Assembly (NCBI GenBank): GCA_903840825.1
Contig: CAIMHL010000561.1
Span: 1 to 46,706 of the forward strand
Direction of reading: 5' to 3'
Origin: an uncultured beta proteobacterium
GTDB lineage: Bacteria > Pseudomonadota > Gammaproteobacteria > Burkholderiales > Burkholderiaceae_C
Length of the DNA: 46,706 nucleotides
Within the stretch, counting starts at the first letter, position 1. Each line of letters begins with the position of its first letter. Below are positions 15,128-23,658 of this stretch, piece by piece. The notes under the pieces are model-generated. The model was not told the origin of the DNA. It saw nothing but the letters and a program-made list of their open reading frames with translations, and ran no database searches. Position numbers and translations under genes: made by a program.

Positions 15128-16495
15128 ATGAATACTCTTAAAACAATAGCTTCTCTAGCACGCTGTACGGCGCTTTCAGGTCTATTTCTTGTAAATTTAG
15201 CTTGGGCTGGCATTCCCATAGAGCACTGGACACAGCCCTCGGGCGTGCAGGTGTTTCTGGCCAATAGCCCCGGCATTCCCATGGTGGATGTGCAAATTGA
15301 CTTTGACGCCGGCAGCCGCCGTGACCCCGTGCTGCAAGCTGGCCTGGCCAGCCTCACGGCCAGCATGGCCGCCAAAGGCCTACGCGCTGGTGCCGATGGT
15401 GCCCCGGCGTTGGATGAAAACACCTTGGGCGAAGCCTGGGCTGACCTCGGCGCCTCTTTTGGCGGTGGCGCGGGCAACGACCGCATGAGCTTCTCCCTGC
15501 GCTCCCTGACCTACCCCGACCTGCTTACCAAAGCCACCCAGCTGGCGGCCCGTCAACTCGGCGAGCCCGCCTTCCCCGAAGCCATTTGGGCGCGTGAACG
15601 CAGCACCCTCAACGCCGCACTCAAAGAGGCCAACACCCGCCCGGCTACTTTGGTGGCGCGGGCCTTCAATGCCGCGGTTTATGGCCAGCACCCCTACGGT
15701 TTCGAGATGACCGAGGCCACCCTAGCCCGTATTAATGTGGCCGATATGCAGACTTTTTACCGCACGATGGTGCAACCCTGCCGAGCCGTCGTGACGGTGG
15801 TGGGTGCCGTTGACCGGGTGCAGGCTGACGCGCTGGTCAGCACCTTGTTTGCCCGTCTGGCCTTGTCTCAGGCCGCCAGCCAACCCGGCGCTTGCCCGGC
15901 CTTGCCCGTTGTGGGTGAAGTGGTTGCCTTGGAAAAGCCGCAAGACCTGCGCATCGCCTTTGACTCAGCCCAGGCCCATGTGCTGATCGGTCAACCTGGC
16001 TACAAGCGTAATGACCCTGACTTCTTTGCCCTCACGGTGGGCAACTACATTTTGGGTGGTGGCGGCTTTGTCTCGCGCTTAACCCATGAGGTGCGGGAAA
16101 AACGCGGCCTGAGCTACAGCGTGTACAGCTTCTTTGCGCCTGGCCTGCACGCCGGTGCGTTCACCCTGGGTCTGCAAACCCGGCCCGACCAGGCGGCCCA
16201 AGCGGTCAAGGTTTCCAAAGACGTGGTGGCCGAATTCGTCGCCAACGGTCCGCTTGATGCCGAACTCAAAGCCGCCAAAGACAACCTGATGGGCGGCTTT
16301 GCTCTGCGCGTGGACAGCAACCGCAAACTGCTCGACAACATCGCCAACATCGCCTGGAACCAGCTCCCCCTCAACTACCTCGACACCTGGACCCAGCAGA
16401 TCGAGAGGGTGAGCGCCGCCGACATCAAGGCCGCCTTTGCACGCAAATTGCAGCCGCAAAAAATGGTGACGGTGGTGCTGGGGGCGGGGGAGTAA
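15128..16495 (+). CDS. M16 family non-catalytic partner subunit
   Basis: A 455-residue M16 homologue 19 bases after the catalytic subunit. The place of the HxxEH motif is occupied by GLASLTASM, so it lacks the zinc ligands; a later R-Y-like signature region (REKRGLSYSVYS) matches the substrate-binding Arg/Tyr of partner subunits. An N-terminal signal peptide (IASLARCTALSGLFLVNLAWA) indicates periplasmic location. The likely role is forming a heterodimeric peptidase chamber with the upstream protein. The ATG at 15128 was chosen because the signal peptide begins there. An interspersed palindromic element encodes part of that signal peptide (15144-15187). Confidence 0.88.
   Translation: MNTLKTIASLARCTALSGLFLVNLAWAGIPIEHWTQPSGVQVFLANSPGIPMVDVQIDFDAGSRRDPVLQAGLASLTASMAAKGLRAGADGAPALDENTLGEAWADLGASFGGGAGNDRMSFSLRSLTYPDLLTKATQLAARQLGEPAFPEAIWARERSTLNAALKEANTRPATLVARAFNAAVYGQHPYGFEMTEATLARINVADMQTFYRTMVQPCRAVVTVVGAVDRVQADALVSTLFARLALSQAASQPGACPALPVVGEVVALEKPQDLRIAFDSAQAHVLIGQPGYKRNDPDFFALTVGNYILGGGGFVSRLTHEVREKRGLSYSVYSFFAPGLHAGAFTLGLQTRPDQAAQAVKVSKDVVAEFVANGPLDAELKAAKDNLMGGFALRVDSNRKLLDNIANIAWNQLPLNYLDTWTQQIERVSAADIKAAFARKLQPQKMVTVVLGAGE
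15144..15187. repeat. Interspersed palindromic element inside a signal peptide
   Basis: The segment begins CAATAGCTTCTCTAGCACGC and ends CAGGTCTATTT, in the order of the element at 3997-4029 and related segments. It encodes the TIASLARCTALSGLF portion of the signal peptide of the partner peptidase. It is AT-richer than the surrounding gene. Confidence 0.5.
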
Positions 16496-16500
16496 AAATT

Positions 16501-16518
16501 AATTGGAATCTGACCCCC
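16501..16518. repeat. Single arm of the GGGGTCAGA REP-like motif
   Basis: AATTGGAATCTGACCCCC matches the right arm of the inverted repeat at 9254-9329 with one change. Here no opposite arm is close by. It lies between the peptidase partner gene and the DUF433/DUF5615 pair, so it may mark the edge of an inserted module. Confidence 0.55.
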
Positions 16519-16572
16519 ATTAGAGAAGCGGGTTGATGCAGAATCATTAGCGAGTTCAAGATTGGAGTAAAT

Positions 16573-16791
16573 ATGAACAGGATTACCTTGGAGCCTGGAA
16601 AGCGGGGCGGTAGGCCATGCATACGTGGTCTGCGGATTACTGTCTACGACGTACTGTCTATGTTGTCCAGTGGAATGTCGCAGCAAGAAATTCTGCAAGA
16701 CTTTCCGGCGCTGGAGCCTGAGGATGTGTTGGCGGTTTTGGCGTTTGCAGCGGATCGCGAGCACAAGGTTTTCTCGCTTGCTGTGCAATGA
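16573..16791 (+). CDS. DUF433 family antitoxin-like protein
   Basis: A 72-residue protein of the DUF433 family with the typical GGRPCIRGLRITVYDVL segment and the C-terminal ILQDFPALEPEDVLAVLAFA helix region, which folds as a winged-helix-like DNA-binding unit. DUF433 genes commonly precede DUF5615 PIN-like genes and are taken as antitoxins. A good ribosome-binding site (GGAG) precedes the ATG. The stop overlaps the next start by four bases (ATGA). It probably binds its own promoter in the 16519-16572 spacer (inference). Confidence 0.82.
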   Translation: MNRITLEPGKRGGRPCIRGLRITVYDVLSMLSSGMSQQEILQDFPALEPEDVLAVLAFAADREHKVFSLAVQ

Positions 16792-17129
16792 AATTCTTGT
16801 TGGATGACAATCTTTCCCGCAGGTTGGTCCCGTTCCTTCAGCATGACTACCCAGGAAGCACGCAAGTCGTGCTTCTGGCACTTGAAGCGGCGTCAGACAG
16901 TGTGGTTTGGCACACAGCCAAAGACCATGATTGTGTCATCGTCACGCGTGATGCAGATTTCCAAGAACTTTCATTGGTCTGGGGCCAACCTCCAAAGGTC
17001 ATTTGGCTCAAGACCAAAAATCAGTCGCGGGCAGCTACTCTCAAGATACTCCTGGATCATCGGCTGATGATTGAGGATGCTTTGTTGATTCGCGGGCAAG
17101 CTTGTATTGAGGTGTCAGATTCAGTGTGA
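16788..17129 (+). CDS. DUF5615 PIN-like toxin-like protein
   Basis: A 113-residue protein of the DUF5615 family, PIN-like nuclease fold. It starts FLLDDNLSRRL, with the acidic pair expected in the active site, and has the VTRDADFQEL motif that supplies another acidic residue. Translation is coupled to the DUF433 gene. The family is predicted to cut RNA as the toxin of a type II module; toxicity of this copy is untested. The pair is a small accessory unit between an M16 peptidase operon and rarA. Confidence 0.82.
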   Translation: MKFLLDDNLSRRLVPFLQHDYPGSTQVVLLALEAASDSVVWHTAKDHDCVIVTRDADFQELSLVWGQPPKVIWLKTKNQSRAATLKILLDHRLMIEDALLIRGQACIEVSDSV

Positions 17130-17181
17130 TGGCGTTGCGCATTAACCCCTGCGCAACTGGGCTAGTTAACAATATCCTCCA

Positions 17182-18471
17182 ATGAACCCAGCCAACAGCA
17201 TCCACGCCCCTCTGGCCGAGCGCCTGCGCCCCAAGCGCCTGAGTGAGGTGGTGGGGCAGCAGCATTTGCTGGGTGAAGGCATGGCGCTGCGCCTGGCTTT
17301 TGAGTCGGGCCAGCCGCACAGCTGCATTTTGTGGGGGCCGCCGGGCACGGGCAAAACGACGATTGCGCGCTTGATGGCGTCGGCGTTTGAGGCGCAGTTC
17401 ATTTCTATTAGCGCCACGCTGGGCGGTGTCAAAGACATCCGTGAGGCGGTGGAGCTGGCCAAGCTGGCGCTGGCCCAAGGCCGCCGCACCCTCGTGTTTG
17501 TCGATGAAGTTCATCGTTTCAACAAGAGTCAGCAAGACGCTTTTTTGCCCCATGTGGAAAGCGGGCTGCTCACCTTCATCGGTGCCACCACGGAGAACCC
17601 TTCCTTCGAGGTCAATTCCGCGCTGCTGTCCCGGGCGGCGGTGTATGTGTTGCAGGCCTTGACGCCGCAAGATTTAGAGCAAATAGTGGTCCTGGCCCAA
17701 TCTCAGAAAGCTATATCAGCTATAGAAAAAATAGCGGTTGATCGGCTCGTGGCCTATGCCGATGGCGACGCCCGCAGGCTTCTCAACACGTTGGAAACGC
17801 TGGCTGTGGCCGCGAACCAGGAAAAACTCACCGAGATCACCGATGTCTGGCTGCTAAAGGTCTTGGGCGAGCGCATGCGCCGCTATGACAAAGGGGGCGA
17901 GCAGTTTTATGACACCATCAGCGCCCTGCACAAATCCGTGCGCGGTAGCGACCCCGATGCCGCCCTGTATTGGTTCACCCGCATGCTCGATGGTGGCGCC
18001 GACCCCCGCTACATGGCGCGCCGATTAATACGCATGGCCAGCGAAGACATCGGTTTGGCCGATCCCCGGGCTTTACGTCTGGCGCTGGATGCCGCTGATG
18101 TTTACGAGCGCCTTGGCACGCCCGAAGGTGAGTTGGCGCTGGCGGAGTGTGTGGTGTATCTGGCGGTGGCGGCCAAGTCGAATGCGGTTTACAAGGCGTT
18201 CAACGAAGTTAAAGCCTTCATCAAAAAAGACGGTACCCGCCCGGTGCCCATGCACCTGCGCAATGCTCCCACCAAGCTCATGAAAGAGTTGGACTATGGC
18301 AAGGGCTACCGTTACGCCCACGATGAAGAGGGTGGTTTTGCCGCCGGTGAGCACTATTTGCCCGATGGCATGACCAGCCCGGGCTTTTACCGCCCGGTGG
18401 AGCGCGGGCTCGAGATCAAAATTTCTGACAAGCTGAGGCAGCTTAAAAAGCGCAATAATCAGCAAAACTGA
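17182..18471 (+). CDS. rarA: Replication-associated recombination protein RarA (MgsA)
   Basis: A 429-residue AAA+ ATPase of the RarA/MgsA/WRNIP1 family, which acts at stalled replication forks. Walker A is GPPGTGKTT (about residue 54), Walker B FVDEVHRF, sensor 1 GATTENPSFEVN, followed by an arginine-finger region LLSRAAVYVL and the tetramer-forming C-terminal part (MARRLIRMASEDIGLADPRAL). The length matches the family. The middle portion (residues about 172-188) is AT-rich, with AGCTATATCAGCTATAG, and could contain a remnant of the interspersed element. A start ATG at 17182 is preceded by an AT-rich spacer. Confidence 0.93.
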   Translation: MNPANSIHAPLAERLRPKRLSEVVGQQHLLGEGMALRLAFESGQPHSCILWGPPGTGKTTIARLMASAFEAQFISISATLGGVKDIREAVELAKLALAQGRRTLVFVDEVHRFNKSQQDAFLPHVESGLLTFIGATTENPSFEVNSALLSRAAVYVLQALTPQDLEQIVVLAQSQKAISAIEKIAVDRLVAYADGDARRLLNTLETLAVAANQEKLTEITDVWLLKVLGERMRRYDKGGEQFYDTISALHKSVRGSDPDAALYWFTRMLDGGADPRYMARRLIRMASEDIGLADPRALRLALDAADVYERLGTPEGELALAECVVYLAVAAKSNAVYKAFNEVKAFIKKDGTRPVPMHLRNAPTKLMKELDYGKGYRYAHDEEGGFAAGEHYLPDGMTSPGFYRPVERGLEIKISDKLRQLKKRNNQQN

Positions 18472-18580
18472 TGCAAGTCAACACTTGCTGATACTGGTTT
18501 TGGCTAGGGTAAACCCCGCTAGGTGAAAGGCCATCGCCGCAGGTGCGGTGGCTACAATCGCGGTCACTCAACTGACACAT

Positions 18581-18595
18581 GTGCTGAATAAGCAC
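18581..18595. promoter_or_regulatory. Small inverted repeat in the liv leader
   Basis: GTGCT-GAATA-AGCAC is a perfect five-base-arm inverted repeat about 107 bases upstream of livH. A TACAAT sequence at 18553-18558 just upstream could be a -10 element, but no convincing -35 element was found. The hairpin could be an operator or transcript stem. Confidence 0.3.
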
Positions 18596-18650
18596 CGTGT
18601 TGGCAGGTTTATTGCTAAAGAATTGCACCAGCTCACAAGGCCGCGCCGCT

Positions 18651-18669
18651 CATCAGCAAGTTGCTGATG
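18651..18669. promoter_or_regulatory. Perfect 9-base palindrome upstream of livH
   Basis: CATCAGCAA-G-TTGCTGATG is a perfect inverted repeat with one central base, ending 32 bases before the livH ATG. It could be a protein-binding operator of the branched-chain amino acid transporter or a short attenuator-like stem. No T-tract follows, so a simple terminator is unlikely. Confidence 0.45.
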
Positions 18670-18701
18670 CCCCAAGCGCCGGTCAAAAATCGGAGATAAA
18701 T

Positions 18702-19631
18702 ATGGATACCTTCATACAACAGATCATCAACGGTCTGGTGTTGGGCAGCATGTATGCCCTTGTAGCCCTTGGCTACACCATGGTGTACGGCATCATCGGC
18801 CTCATCAACTTCGCCCACGGCGAGGTGCTGATGGTCGGTGCCCTCACCAGTTGGACCATCATTGGCCTCATGCGAGAAGCCATGCCCGGTACGCCTGGCT
18901 ATGTGATCCTCTTCATCTCACTCATCATTGCCTGTGTGGTGGCTGCGGCCCTCAACTTTGTCATTGAAAAAGTGGCTTATAGGCCCCTTCGAAACAGCCC
19001 CAAACTGGCCCCCCTGATCACGGCTATCGGCATGTCCATCTTGCTGCAAACACTGGCCATGATCATCTGGAAGCCCAACTACAAGCCTTACCCCACCTTG
19101 TTGCCTAGCACGCCTTTTAATATTGGCGGTGCGGTGATCACCCCCACCCAAGTGCTGATTTTGGCCATGACCGCCGTGTCGCTGGCTGTTTTGATGTGGG
19201 TCGTTAACTACACCAAGCTGGGTCGCGCCATGCGCGCCACGGCTGAAAACCCCCGTGTGGCCGCCTTGATGGGTGTGAAGCCCGACGTGGTGATCTCGGC
19301 CACCTTCTTGATAGGCGCCGTGTTGGCCGCTATTGCTGGGGTGATGTGGGCTGCCAACTACGGCACTGTGCAGCACACCATGGGCTTCTTGCCCGGCCTG
19401 AAAGCCTTTACGGCTGCGGTCTTTGGCGGCATTGGCAACCTCGCCGGTGCGGTGGTTGGGGGCATTTTGCTCGGCCTCATCGAGTCACTGGGTGCCGGCT
19501 ACATCGGCCAACTCACCGGTGGCGTGCTGGGCAGCCACTACTCGGATATTTTTGCATTCATCGTATTGATCATCGTACTGACCCTGCGCCCCTCGGGCTT
19601 GCTGGGTGAGCGGGTGGCTGATCGCGCTTGA
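18702..19631 (+). CDS. livH: Branched-chain amino acid ABC permease LivH
   Basis: A 309-residue LivH-type permease with the usual start: INGLVLGSMYALVALGYTMVYGIIGLINFAHGE. It has about eight transmembrane helices and the family's EAA-like loop (RAMRATAENPRVAALMGVKPD). ATG 18702 is preceded by GGAG; a longer frame upstream to 18597 would add non-family sequence. It forms a pore with LivM, driven by LivG/LivF. Nearest downstream gene livM begins 11 bases after the stop, so this is one operon. No livK binding-protein gene is in the window. Confidence 0.92.
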   Translation: MDTFIQQIINGLVLGSMYALVALGYTMVYGIIGLINFAHGEVLMVGALTSWTIIGLMREAMPGTPGYVILFISLIIACVVAAALNFVIEKVAYRPLRNSPKLAPLITAIGMSILLQTLAMIIWKPNYKPYPTLLPSTPFNIGGAVITPTQVLILAMTAVSLAVLMWVVNYTKLGRAMRATAENPRVAALMGVKPDVVISATFLIGAVLAAIAGVMWAANYGTVQHTMGFLPGLKAFTAAVFGGIGNLAGAVVGGILLGLIESLGAGYIGQLTGGVLGSHYSDIFAFIVLIIVLTLRPSGLLGERVADRA

Positions 19632-19642
19632 AGGAGAACCTC

Positions 19643-20725
19643 ATGAAACAAAAACAAATCATTGCTTTCATCGCCGCCGCCATCGGCTTGCTGGTCTTGC
19701 CGCTGCTGCTGCAAGGCTTTGGCAACGCCTGGGTGCGCATTGCCGACATGGCGCTGCTCTACGTGCTCTTGGCCCTGGGCCTCAATATTGTGGTGGGCTA
19801 CGCCGGACTGCTTGACCTGGGCTATGTCGCCTTCTTCGCCATTGGCGCTTACATGTATGGCTTGCTGGCGTCGCCTCACTTGACCGACACCTTCCCCATG
19901 ATTGCGGCCATGTTCCCGAACGGCATGCATGCACCCCTGTGGATCGTGATCCCGGTGGCTGCGGGCTTGGCGGGGGTCTTTGGTGTGCTGCTGGGCGCGC
20001 CCACTTTGCGTTTGCGTGGCGACTACCTGGCCATCGTGACGCTGGGCTTTGGTGAAATCATCCGCGTGTTCCTGAACAACCTGGACCATCCGGTCAACAT
20101 CACCAACGGCCCCAAAGGCTTGAATCAGATTGACTCAGTGAGCTTTTTCGGGCTCAGCTTGGGCAAGAAAATCACGGTTTTCGACTTTGAGATTGCCTCT
20201 GTCTCGCTCTACTACTACCTGTTTTTGGCTTTGGTGCTGATCAGCGTGGTGATCTCCCACCGCTTGCAAGTCTCCCGCGTGGGGCGTGCCTGGATGGCGA
20301 TTCGTGAAGACGAAATCGCCGCTAAAGCCATGGGCATCAACACCACCCACCTCAAGCTGCTGGCTTTTGGCATGGGCGCCACCTTTGGCGGTGTCTCAGG
20401 CGCCATGTTTGCGTCTTTCCAGGGATTCATCTCGCCCGAGTCTTTCAGCTTGATGGAGTCGGTGATGATTGTGGCCATGATCGTGCTGGGCGGCATAGGT
20501 CATTTGCCCGGTGTGGTGCTGGGGGCTATTTTGCTGTCGGCCTTGCCAGAGGTGCTCCGCTACGTAGCCGGCCCCTTGCAAGCCATGACCGATGGCCGCC
20601 TTGACTCGGCCATTCTGCGTCAACTGCTCATTGCCCTGGCCATGATCAGCATCATGTTGCTGCGTCCACGGGGCTTGTGGCCCTCGCCGGACCACGGCAA
20701 ATCGCTGCAAAACAACAAAACCTGA
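19643..20725 (+). CDS. livM: Branched-chain amino acid ABC permease LivM
   Basis: A 360-residue LivM-type permease. It has a short N-terminal helix, then the conserved LGLNIVVGYAGLLDLGYVAFFAIGAY segment in pieces, and the cytoplasmic loop RVGRAWMAIREDEIAAKAMGIN that contacts the ATPase. ATG 19643 is chosen because a good AGGAG lies just before it; an upstream TTG at 19628 overlaps the livH end. Pairs with LivH to make the membrane channel of a high-affinity importer for branched-chain amino acids, or a related compound such as urea or an amide. Confidence 0.92.
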   Translation: MKQKQIIAFIAAAIGLLVLPLLLQGFGNAWVRIADMALLYVLLALGLNIVVGYAGLLDLGYVAFFAIGAYMYGLLASPHLTDTFPMIAAMFPNGMHAPLWIVIPVAAGLAGVFGVLLGAPTLRLRGDYLAIVTLGFGEIIRVFLNNLDHPVNITNGPKGLNQIDSVSFFGLSLGKKITVFDFEIASVSLYYYLFLALVLISVVISHRLQVSRVGRAWMAIREDEIAAKAMGINTTHLKLLAFGMGATFGGVSGAMFASFQGFISPESFSLMESVMIVAMIVLGGIGHLPGVVLGAILLSALPEVLRYVAGPLQAMTDGRLDSAILRQLLIALAMISIMLLRPRGLWPSPDHGKSLQNNKT

Positions 20726-20736
20726 ACGGAGCGACC

Positions 20737-21507
20737 ATGACAGAAACCGTACTTAACGTCTCCGGCGTTTCCAAGCGCTTTGGCGGCCTTCAGGCCCTGA
20801 GCGATGTGGGCATCAACATCAAACGCGGTCAGGTCTATGGCCTGATTGGGCCGAATGGCGCCGGTAAAACCACATTTTTCAATGTACTTACCGGGCTCTA
20901 CACGCCTGACACCGGCAGCTTTGAGCTGGCCGGAAAAACTTACCATCCCACGGCGGTGCATGAAGTGGCCAAGGCGGGTATTGCTCGCACGTTTCAAAAC
21001 ATTCGTCTGTTTGCCGAAATGACAGCGTTGGAGAACGTGATGGTGGGGCGACACATCCGCACCAAATCCGGCTTGCTGGGCGCTATTTTTCGCACCCCGG
21101 GTTTCAAAGCCGAAGAAGCGGCCATCACCCAGCGCGCCCATGAGCTGCTGGACTACGTCGGTATTGGCAAATTGGCCGATTTCAAAGCCCGTACCCTGAG
21201 CTACGGCGACCAACGTCGCTTGGAGATTGCCCGTGCTTTGGCCACCGACCCGCAACTGATTGCGTTGGACGAACCCGCTGCCGGTATGAACGCCACCGAG
21301 AAAGTGATGCTGCGCGAGTTGATCGACAAAATTCGCAACGACAACCGCACCATTTTGCTCATCGAGCACGATGTGAAGCTGGTCATGGGCTTGTGTGACC
21401 GCGTCACCGTGCTGGACTACGGCAAACAAATCGCCGAAGGCACGCCGGCTGACGTACAAAGAAACGAGAAAGTAATCGAAGCCTACCTGGGCACCAGCGG
21501 CCACTAG
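20737..21507 (+). CDS. livG: Branched-chain amino acid ABC ATPase LivG
   Basis: A 256-residue ATPase: Walker A GPNGAGKTT, conserved HEVAKAGIARTFQNIRLF Q-loop region, signature LSYGDQRRLEIARAL, Walker B LIALDEPAAGMN and H-loop LLIEHDV. The LSYG signature is typical of LivG. Start is ATG 20737 with GGAG upstream; a longer frame from 20677 overlaps livM and is not family-like. It energises LivHM along with LivF. The livF start follows 22 bases after its stop. Confidence 0.93.
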   Translation: MTETVLNVSGVSKRFGGLQALSDVGINIKRGQVYGLIGPNGAGKTTFFNVLTGLYTPDTGSFELAGKTYHPTAVHEVAKAGIARTFQNIRLFAEMTALENVMVGRHIRTKSGLLGAIFRTPGFKAEEAAITQRAHELLDYVGIGKLADFKARTLSYGDQRRLEIARALATDPQLIALDEPAAGMNATEKVMLRELIDKIRNDNRTILLIEHDVKLVMGLCDRVTVLDYGKQIAEGTPADVQRNEKVIEAYLGTSGH

Positions 21508-21529
21508 CCTGACCCTCAAGGACACACCC

Positions 21530-22246
21530 ATGACAAAAATTCTTCTAAAAGTAAAAGGCCTCAAAGTGGCCTACGGCGGCATTCAGGCGGTTAAAGGCAT
21601 TGATTTTGAGGTGCACGAGGGCGAGCTGGTCTCCTTGATCGGCTCCAACGGCGCTGGCAAAACCACCACCATGAAAGCCATCACCGGTTCACTCCCCATC
21701 AATGATGGTGACATCGAGTACCTGGGCAAAAGCATTCGCGGCCAAGGCCCGTGGGATTTGGTCGCCCAAGGCCTGGCGATGGTGCCCGAGGGGCGTGGCG
21801 TGTTTACGCGCATGACCATCACCGAAAACTTGCACATGGGCGCTTACATCCGCAACGACAAGGCCGACATTGCGGCCGACATCGACAAAGTGTTCACCAT
21901 TTTTCCGCGTCTTAAAGAGCGCCGCGACCAGTTGGCCGGCACCATGTCGGGCGGCGAACAGCAGATGCTGGCTATGGGCCGCGCCCTGATGAGCCGCCCC
22001 AAAGTGCTGCTGCTTGATGAGCCCTCCATGGGCTTGTCGCCCATCATGGTGGACAAGATTTTTGAAGTGGTGCGCGATGTCTATGCCCAAGGCGTGACCG
22101 TCTTGCTGGTCGAGCAAAACGCCAGCCGCGCCCTGTCGATTGCCAACCGGGGCTATGTGATGGAGTCAGGCTTGGTCACCATGACCGGTGATGCCAAAGA
22201 AATGCTGAACGACCCCAAGGTGCGTGCGGCCTACCTAGGCGAGTAA
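21530..22246 (+). CDS. livF: Branched-chain amino acid ABC ATPase LivF
   Basis: A 238-residue ATPase with Walker A GSNGAGKTT, the LivF-type VPEGRGVFTRMTITENLHMGA region, signature MSGGEQQMLAMGRAL, Walker B LLLLDEPSMGLSP and H-loop LLVEQN. The order livHMGF is the standard one. The downstream glycerate-kinase-like gene starts 26 bases later and may belong to the same transcript, which suggests the transporter may serve more than amino acids (inference). Confidence 0.93.
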   Translation: MTKILLKVKGLKVAYGGIQAVKGIDFEVHEGELVSLIGSNGAGKTTTMKAITGSLPINDGDIEYLGKSIRGQGPWDLVAQGLAMVPEGRGVFTRMTITENLHMGAYIRNDKADIAADIDKVFTIFPRLKERRDQLAGTMSGGEQQMLAMGRALMSRPKVLLLDEPSMGLSPIMVDKIFEVVRDVYAQGVTVLLVEQNASRALSIANRGYVMESGLVTMTGDAKEMLNDPKVRAAYLGE

Positions 22247-22272
22247 GCCCTTTATTGCAAGGAAACGCGCTT

Positions 22273-23590
22273 ATGACTGCCCCTCATCCGGCTGAACAAC
22301 CGCGCGAGTTTCTAGCTTATCTGTTAGATGCCGCCGTCAAACGGGCGCTGCCGCTTCACAACACAGCCGCTTTTTTGCCCAAGCCGCCCAAAGGTCGCAC
22401 CCTCGTGCTGGGGGCTGGCAAAGCCGGCGGCGCTATGGCGCAAGCCGTGGAGGCTTTTTGGCCCGCAGATGCCCCACTGAGTGGCTTGGTCGTCACCCGT
22501 TATCACCATATCCCGGCGCGACCCGACGGTTTGCCCGCGCGCATAGACGTGATTGAGGCCGCCCACCCAGTGCCCGATGCTGCAGGCATGCAAGCCGCGC
22601 AGCGTATGCTGGCGCTGGCGCAGGGCATGACAAAAGACGACTTGGTGCTCTGCCTGATCTCGGGCGGCGGTTCTGCACTCATGACGCTTCCGGCCGATGG
22701 ATTGACGCTTGAAGACAAGCAGCGCATCAACAAAGCCCTGCTCAACAGTGGTGCCAACATTGCCGAGATGAACTGCGTGCGCAAGCACCTCTCGCGTATC
22801 AAAGGTGGGCGCTTGGCGCAGGCTTGTTTTCCAGCACAGGTCGTCACGCTCACCATCAGCGATGTGCCGGGCGACGACCCCCTCCATCATCGCCAGTGGG
22901 CCTACCGTAGCCGACGCCAGTACTTGCGAGGAGGCGCTTTCCATCCTCGCCCGCTACAACATTGAGGTGCCCGACGCGGTTCTGAGCTTACTCAAACGGG
23001 GTCAGCTTGAGACGCCCAAACCTGGTGACTCTGCTTTTAACGGGCATGCCTTGCACCTGATCGCTGCCCCCCAGCAGTCTCTAGAGGCGGCGGCCGAGGC
23101 GGCTCGGGCCGCTGGGCTGAATGCCTATATCTTGAGTGATGAGATGGAGGGTGAATCGCGCGAAGTGGGCAAGGTGCACGCGGCGCTAGCCCGTGCTGTG
23201 GCGCAAAAAGGGCAACCGTTCCAAAGGCCTTGTGTCTTTTTAAGTGGCGGTGAGACCACGGTGACCATCCGCCCCCAAGTCCCCGGTACGCCGCGCGGCC
23301 GGGGTGGGCGTGCTGGTGAGTTCTGTCTGGGTCTGGCCCTTGCGCTGCAGGGGCAGCCGAGCGTGTTTGCGTTGGCGGCGGATACTGACGGCATTGATGG
23401 CATCGAGGACAATGCCGGCGCCTGGGTTGCGCCCGACACCTTGGCGCGTGCAGGCGCCCTGGGCATGAAGATCGATCAGTACTTGGACCGCAATGATGCT
23501 TATGGCTATTTCCATCCCTTGGGTGATTTGGTGATCACGGGGCCCACCTTCACCAATGTCAATGATTTTCGGGTTGTACTGGTCTTGTGA
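22273..23590 (+). pseudogene. Glycerate 2-kinase (MOFRL family), frameshifted
   Basis: Two frames together give a full-length protein of about 438 residues of the MOFRL / glycerate kinase / TtuD family. The first frame has GAGKAGGAMA and ISGGGSAL and runs through TISDVPGDDP; the second continues SIIASGPTV, then FLSGGETTVT, the RGRGGRAGEF motif and AADTDGIDG. The break is one extra C in the run of five Cs at 22878-22882, where the conserved reading needs four. The first frame then stops at 22965. Family members phosphorylate glycerate or reduce tartronate-type hydroxyacids. Either the gene is inactivated or the base call is wrong; because every motif on both sides is intact, an assembly error or a very recent mutation is likely. 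The start ATG 22273 has AAGGA upstream. Confidence 0.88.
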
Positions 23591-23609
23591 TTTTTTTCTG
23601 ATCGGTTAT

Positions 23610-23623
23610 TTGATTTCAATCAA
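23610..23623. promoter_or_regulatory. Perfect FNR/ANR-type box
   Basis: TTGATTTCAATCAA matches the FNR/ANR consensus TTGAT-N4-ATCAA exactly. Its centre lies about 42 bases before the ATG at 23659, and a CATAGT at 23646-23651 could be the -10 element, placing the transcription start at or very near the ATG. Oxygen-responsive or Crp/Fnr-family control of the next gene is inferred. Confidence 0.65.
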
Positions 23624-23658
23624 GACTGAAGCCGTGCCTGGGCGGCATAGTCAGTCTC

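Noticed and set aside
14086..15486. A 466-codon minus-strand open frame opposite the M16 peptidase genes
   Set aside because: It is antisense to two complete M16 genes with signal peptides and a zinc motif, and spans their boundary. It is a GC-rich shadow frame.
17690..17742. Interspersed element inside rarA
   Set aside because: The segment has AGCTATATCAGCTATAG but the protein length and alignment to RarA look normal, so insertion is not shown.
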